From Desulfovibrio aminophilus DSM 12254 (lineage in GTDB: Bacteria; Desulfobacterota; Desulfovibrionia; Desulfovibrionales; Desulfovibrionaceae): DNA of 64,000 bases. Numbering within the stretch: position 1 is the stretch's first letter; each line of letters begins with the position of its first letter. Below, one piece after another: positions 60,826-64,000 of this stretch. The notes beneath the pieces are model-generated. The model saw nothing but the letters and a program-made list of their open reading frames with translations, did no database searches and was not told the DNA's origin. The stretch spans positions 34,803-98,802 of the forward strand of contig NZ_KE383876.1 of the NCBI RefSeq assembly GCF_000422565.1, given 5' to 3'. The position numbers were made by a program, and so were the translations under genes.

Positions 60826-60859
60826 GAATGCCCCGGAGACGCCGATCTCCGGGGCATTC
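60826..60859. terminator. Perfect 14-bp hairpin
   Basis: GAATGCCCCGGAGA / TCTCCGGGGCATTC with a 6-base loop, without a T run. It lies in the 422-bp gap after the RHS locus, where I see no gene (60624-61045 otherwise holds only low-information GC-rich sequence and an AT-rich patch near 60900-61000). Confidence 0.6.
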
Positions 60860-61045
60860 TCACGTTCTCGGCGTTTTACACGGAAAATGAAACGCGATAG
60901 GCTGCCGCGACACGTGACAACGTGAATTTTCAACTCATCATTCCGCAAAGGATGCGCAATGAAATATATCGCCGCATTTCTCATCGTGCACGGCCCGAAA
61001 CGTTTTTAAACGGCCAGGACGATCCCCGGCGGAAGGAGCGAATGA

Positions 61046-61618
61046 ATGGCGGACTGGAATGACTTCGCGGCGCTGCTGGCCGACAATCTCGCTCGCGTCG
61101 AGGCCGAAACACGCGGGCGCGTCCCCGTGGACATCGAACGGGCCTTCGCCCTGTGGGCCCAATGGACCGTCGCCGTCCGGTCCAACGGCGGCACGACCTA
61201 CTTCGCGGGCAACGGGGCCAGCGCGTCCATGGCCTGTCATTTCTCCGCCGACCTGGCGAAAAACGCCCGGGTCCGCACCCAGGTCTTCACCGACCCCTCG
61301 CTGCTCACCGCCATCGGCAACGACCTCTGTTACGCCGACGTCTTCGCCGAACCCCTGAGATGGTACGGTCGGGAAAGCGACCTGCTCATCACCGTGAGCA
61401 GCTCCGGCAACTCGCCCAACGTGGTCCGCGCCCTGGAAGTCGCCCGGGAGAAGGGCCTGCGCTCCGTGGCCCTGTGCGCCATGGGTCCAGACAACGCCAG
61501 CCGCGACCTGGCCGACCTGTGCTTCTTCGTTCCCGCCGCCACCTACGGCCAGGCGGAAACCGCCCACAGCGCGATCCTGCACCACTGGATGGACATCATG
61601 GAGTCTCTGCCCAGGTAG
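61046..61618 (+). CDS. SIS-domain sugar-phosphate isomerase (GmhA-like)
   Basis: 190 residues. SIS-domain signatures: YFAGNGASASMACHFSADLA near 53-72, TVSSSGNSPNVVRAL near 126-140, and AETAHSAILHHWMD, with the His/Glu/Gln set of sedoheptulose-7-phosphate isomerases. It likely isomerises a heptose or related sugar phosphate in LPS or S-layer precursor synthesis. AAGGAG precedes the ATG. It is convergent with a sugar-nucleotide reductase-like gene. Confidence 0.87.
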   Translation: MADWNDFAALLADNLARVEAETRGRVPVDIERAFALWAQWTVAVRSNGGTTYFAGNGASASMACHFSADLAKNARVRTQVFTDPSLLTAIGNDLCYADVFAEPLRWYGRESDLLITVSSSGNSPNVVRALEVAREKGLRSVALCAMGPDNASRDLADLCFFVPAATYGQAETAHSAILHHWMDIMESLPR

Positions 61619-61662
61619 AAGTCGAGCGACTCACGGAGCCTTCCTCGCCGCCCGGCCGCGCG

Positions 61663-62526
61663 TCATGTCCGCCCGCCCCGGAGAGCCCCGGCGGCCAGTT
61701 CGAAGGCCCGGCGCACGACCTCCTCCGGCTCGGGAGCCGGATCGGACGCGCCCAGCGCCGCATGGGCCGGGAGGAACAGGCCGCGCCCGGCGCCGGAGAC
61801 CGGACGGACCAGCCCGGGGTCCGCGCCCAGCACCGCCGCCCCCAGCCGGGCGGCCTCGAAATAACTCATGTCGCGCGCGGCGGAGAGATGGAACCGTCCC
61901 GGCGTCCGCGCCCGGGCCAATCCCAACATGGTCCGGGCGGCATCGATCTCGCTCACCGGGGCCATGACCATGTCGCTGAAGGCCTCCACCGTCCGCCCGG
62001 CCAGCAGGTCGCCGACCCAGCGACGGATGAGCCCGTTTCCGGCGTCGAGCACCTTGGATATCCGCAATACGGCGGCGCTCCGGGGCGAGTCTCCCAGGAT
62101 CGCGGCCTCGGCCTCGGCCTTGAGCCCGCCGTAGACGGTCACGGGATTCGTCGGGGCGTCCGGCCCGGGCAGAGACGCGGAGCCGTCGAAGACCTGGCTG
62201 GTGGAGGGAAAGACCACGAAGAAACCGCGCGCGGCCAGCATCCGGGCCAGCTCCCGGGGGGCCTCCAGGTTGAGCCGCCGGGCCCGCGCCGGGTCGGCCT
62301 CGCAGGCCGCCGTATCCGTCAGCGCGGCGAGGATCAGGGCCGCGCCGCCCGGCCCGGCGTCCGGCAGACGCCAGGAGTCGGGCGGCGTTTCCAGGTTCAC
62401 GTAGTACGGGCCGGAGTCCTCGCGACTGGTGGCCGTCAGGCCGTCCTCCCCGGCCGCCGCGGCGATGACCGCATGGCCCAGGCAGCCTTCGGCCCCCACG
62501 AGCAGCGTCACGCGGCCCCGCCCCAT
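61663..62526 (-). CDS. RmlD-like NAD(P)-dependent sugar epimerase/reductase
   Basis: 287 residues, short-chain dehydrogenase extended type. The N-terminal nucleotide-binding segment is LLVGAEGCLGHAVI, the catalytic Tyr-x3-Lys is YGGLK (PVTVYGGLKAEAEAAI), and FPSTSQVFDG is the preceding Ser strand. This arrangement fits RmlD-like dTDP-sugar reductases. It overlaps the upstream methyltransferase gene by one base (TGATG), so they are co-translated. Confidence 0.85.
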   Translation of the reverse strand: MGRGRVTLLVGAEGCLGHAVIAAAAGEDGLTATSREDSGPYYVNLETPPDSWRLPDAGPGGAALILAALTDTAACEADPARARRLNLEAPRELARMLAARGFFVVFPSTSQVFDGSASLPGPDAPTNPVTVYGGLKAEAEAAILGDSPRSAAVLRISKVLDAGNGLIRRWVGDLLAGRTVEAFSDMVMAPVSEIDAARTMLGLARARTPGRFHLSAARDMSYFEAARLGAAVLGADPGLVRPVSGAGRGLFLPAHAALGASDPAPEPEEVVRRAFELAAGALRGGRT

Positions 62527-63215
62527 CACTTCGGCCCCACGCACAGACCGATGAGGTAATGAGCCATGGGGTAGAACCCGGTATGCACCACCTCGTCGTT
62601 CATGCTGAACAGGAACACGTTGTGGAAGAAGTCCTGCAGAAGCGCCCTGAAGGGCTTGTGGCTCATGCAGTTCACGTGCCCTTCCTTGCTGGCGGGCGAG
62701 GCGTAGGCCTGGCTCTCCAGGCTCGGCGTGCCGACGATGAGCACACCCTGGGGGGTCAGGCTCCCGGCCAGGTTGCCCATGAAAGTCCGCGCGTGGCGGG
62801 CCTCGATGTGCTCGATGACGTCCATGGTGTAGGCCGCGTCGAACTTGCCGTCCGGCGCGTCGGAAACCACAGGGCCGGTGAGGATGTCGTGCTCGCGGCA
62901 CTCCGCCTCCCACTTGCCCGCGCAAAGCCTGCGGGCGTCCTCGATGAACACCGGGTCGAAGTCCGCGCAGACCAGGCCGCCCACCTCGGCCCGCACGATA
63001 CGGGAACCGAAGGCGTCGGCGCAGCCGAGCTCCAGCACCCGGTTCTTGCCCGCGAGCATCTTGGCCACGAACTTGTAGCGCGACAGCAGGAACACCAGGC
63101 GCTTGGGATCATGCCGCCAGACCTGGTTGCTCATCAGGCCGAACCGCTCCAGCCCCTCGGTCTCGGCGCTCTCCACGTATCCTCGATATTGCGGCTCACG
63201 GGTCGCCTTGGTCAT
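62526..63215 (-). CDS. Class I SAM-dependent methyltransferase
   Basis: 229 residues. SAM-binding motif RVLELGCADAFGSRIV, acidic strand-2 end CADFDPVF, and AAYTMDVIEHIE before strand 4, followed by GVLIVGTPSLES; all typical of Methyltransf_11/23 enzymes. The cluster suggests a sugar or lipid-carrier substrate. It lies eight bases after the zinc dehydrogenase-like gene and overlaps the reductase-like gene. Confidence 0.88.
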   Translation of the reverse strand: MTKATREPQYRGYVESAETEGLERFGLMSNQVWRHDPKRLVFLLSRYKFVAKMLAGKNRVLELGCADAFGSRIVRAEVGGLVCADFDPVFIEDARRLCAGKWEAECREHDILTGPVVSDAPDGKFDAAYTMDVIEHIEARHARTFMGNLAGSLTPQGVLIVGTPSLESQAYASPASKEGHVNCMSHKPFRALLQDFFHNVFLFSMNDEVVHTGFYPMAHYLIGLCVGPK

Positions 63216-63223
63216 GCGTCCAC

Positions 63224-64000
63224 CTACATTTTGATGAGCACCCGGCCCGCCTGGCCGGTGCGCACCGTGTCCAGGGCCTTGTTGATGTCCTCGAGCGCGA
63301 ACTCGTGGGTCACGAGCCCGTCCAGGCTCACCCGGCCCAGCTTGACCAGGTTGATCATGCGCGGGATGTCCAGCGCGGGCAGGCAGGAGCCGCCCTCGGA
63401 GCCCTTGAGCACCTTCTTGAAGTGCAGCGGCAGGGTGTAGATGTTCACCTTGTCGCCCTTGGTGGGCACGCCCACCAGGATGGTCCGGCCGTCGGCGTGG
63501 GTCAGCTCGTAGCACAGCTCGATGATCCGCGCGTTGCCCGTGGTGTCGATGACCACGTCGGCCCCGGCCTCGCCCACGATCTTTTTGATCTCGGCGGCGA
63601 TGTCGGTCACGTTCCTGGAGTTGAAGGCGTGGGTGGCGCCGAACTTCTTCGCCATCTCGGCCTTCTCGTCGGAGAGGTCCACGCCGATGACCGGGTTGCC
63701 GCCCACCAGGGCCGCCAGCTGGACGATGTTCAGGCCCACGCCGCCCACGCCGAAGACGACCACGCTCTGGCCGATCTTCACCTGGGCGTCGTTGTTGACG
63801 ACGCCCATGGCGGTGGTCACGGCGCAGCCCAGAAGCGGCACCAGGCGCGGATCGAAGTCCTCGGCCACCGGGGTCATGCGGTTCTCGCTGATGACCGCGT
63901 GGCGGTTGAAGGTGGTCACCCAGCCCGCGTTCACCACCTTGCCGTCCCAGTCGTACTTAGGCGGCTCGCACTGCAGGCCCGTTCCCGGACGCCAATGCAG
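63224..64000 (-). CDS. Zinc-type medium-chain alcohol dehydrogenase, C-terminal part
   Basis: 259 codons reach the window edge, so the N-terminal zinc-binding part is missing. Visible: LVPLLGCAVTTAMGVV, the Rossmann motif VVVFGVGGVGLNIVQLAAL, IGVDLSDEKAEMAKKFGATHAF and the C-terminal TVRTGQAGRVLIKM. This is a NAD(P)-dependent MDR enzyme, probably acting on a sugar or polyol in view of the neighbouring methyltransferase and RmlD-like genes, with which it forms an operon. Confidence 0.9.
   Translation of the reverse strand: MHWRPGTGLQCEPPKYDWDGKVVNAGWVTTFNRHAVISENRMTPVAEDFDPRLVPLLGCAVTTAMGVVNNDAQVKIGQSVVVFGVGGVGLNIVQLAALVGGNPVIGVDLSDEKAEMAKKFGATHAFNSRNVTDIAAEIKKIVGEAGADVVIDTTGNARIIELCYELTHADGRTILVGVPTKGDKVNIYTLPLHFKKVLKGSEGGSCLPALDIPRMINLVKLGRVSLDGLVTHEFALEDINKALDTVRTGQAGRVLIKM

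Overview
The window is GC-rich bacterial chromosome, very probably from a sulfate-reducing deltaproteobacterium (Desulfovibrionaceae-like; inferred). The signs are a HesB-like selenoprotein read through an in-frame UGA, a multiheme c-type cytochrome, many chemotaxis and two-component proteins, a single-domain RRM protein, and strong codon bias. A few stretches are clearly AT-richer and look acquired (22.3-22.5, 50.6-51.9, 55.2-56.6 and 58.9-59.9 kb).

Layout: 0-6.5 kb holds the end of an outer-membrane barrel protein, a cyclase/DMT-transporter pair, mtgA and an acetamidase. 6.5-8.9 kb is an AlbA_2-ATPase/ParA two-gene cassette. 8.9-22.3 kb is mainly signalling (cheD, response regulators, EAL-HDOD, GntR regulator, two histidine kinases) with envelope proteins (lipoproteins, M23 peptidase) and a FapA-like protein. 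22.6-27.1 kb has a heme protein, a degenerate Fic protein, CheV, a response regulator and a PHP phosphoesterase. 27.1-28 kb is a long non-coding stretch before an RRM protein. 28.4-34 kb has a lipoprotein hydrolase, mutM, the selenoprotein, an AAA ATPase and murJ. 34-38.5 kb is a tightly overlapping run ending in four genes that together look like an Mre11-Rad50 machine whose Rad50 part is split into two polypeptides. 38.9-50.2 kb has two MCPs, a sirtuin, trxC, a ChaN-PDZ lipoprotein, a GNAT-deacetylase fusion and a PaaK-like ligase. tRNA-Lys and tRNA-Glu follow, then an AT-rich HEPN-like gene, a 2-oxoacid dehydrogenase E1 pair, a Tat-exported MBL hydrolase, a DUF4268 protein, a canonical Fic protein, an RHS toxin locus with a displaced second toxin cassette, and a sugar/LPS-type cluster cut by the window end.

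Two repeat families dominate the intergenic space. The first (over 40 copies) is a terminator-like element of about 60-75 bp: a CCTTCGG- or CTTCG-type hairpin, then TTCATGGAAAGGC, a short arm and its complement ending GCCTTTC, then a second hairpin. It sits directly at gene 3' ends, often supplies the stop codon (GGTTCATAG and similar) and adds short tails such as PFGGS, PPSAV or FVGS. The second (five copies) is a 116-120 bp element bounded by 11-bp inverted repeats (TGTTTTCACGA). Several accessory genes (AlbA-ParA, AAA ATPase, Fic) lie between almost identical copies of the first element, which suggests that these repeats act as exchange points for accessory genes.
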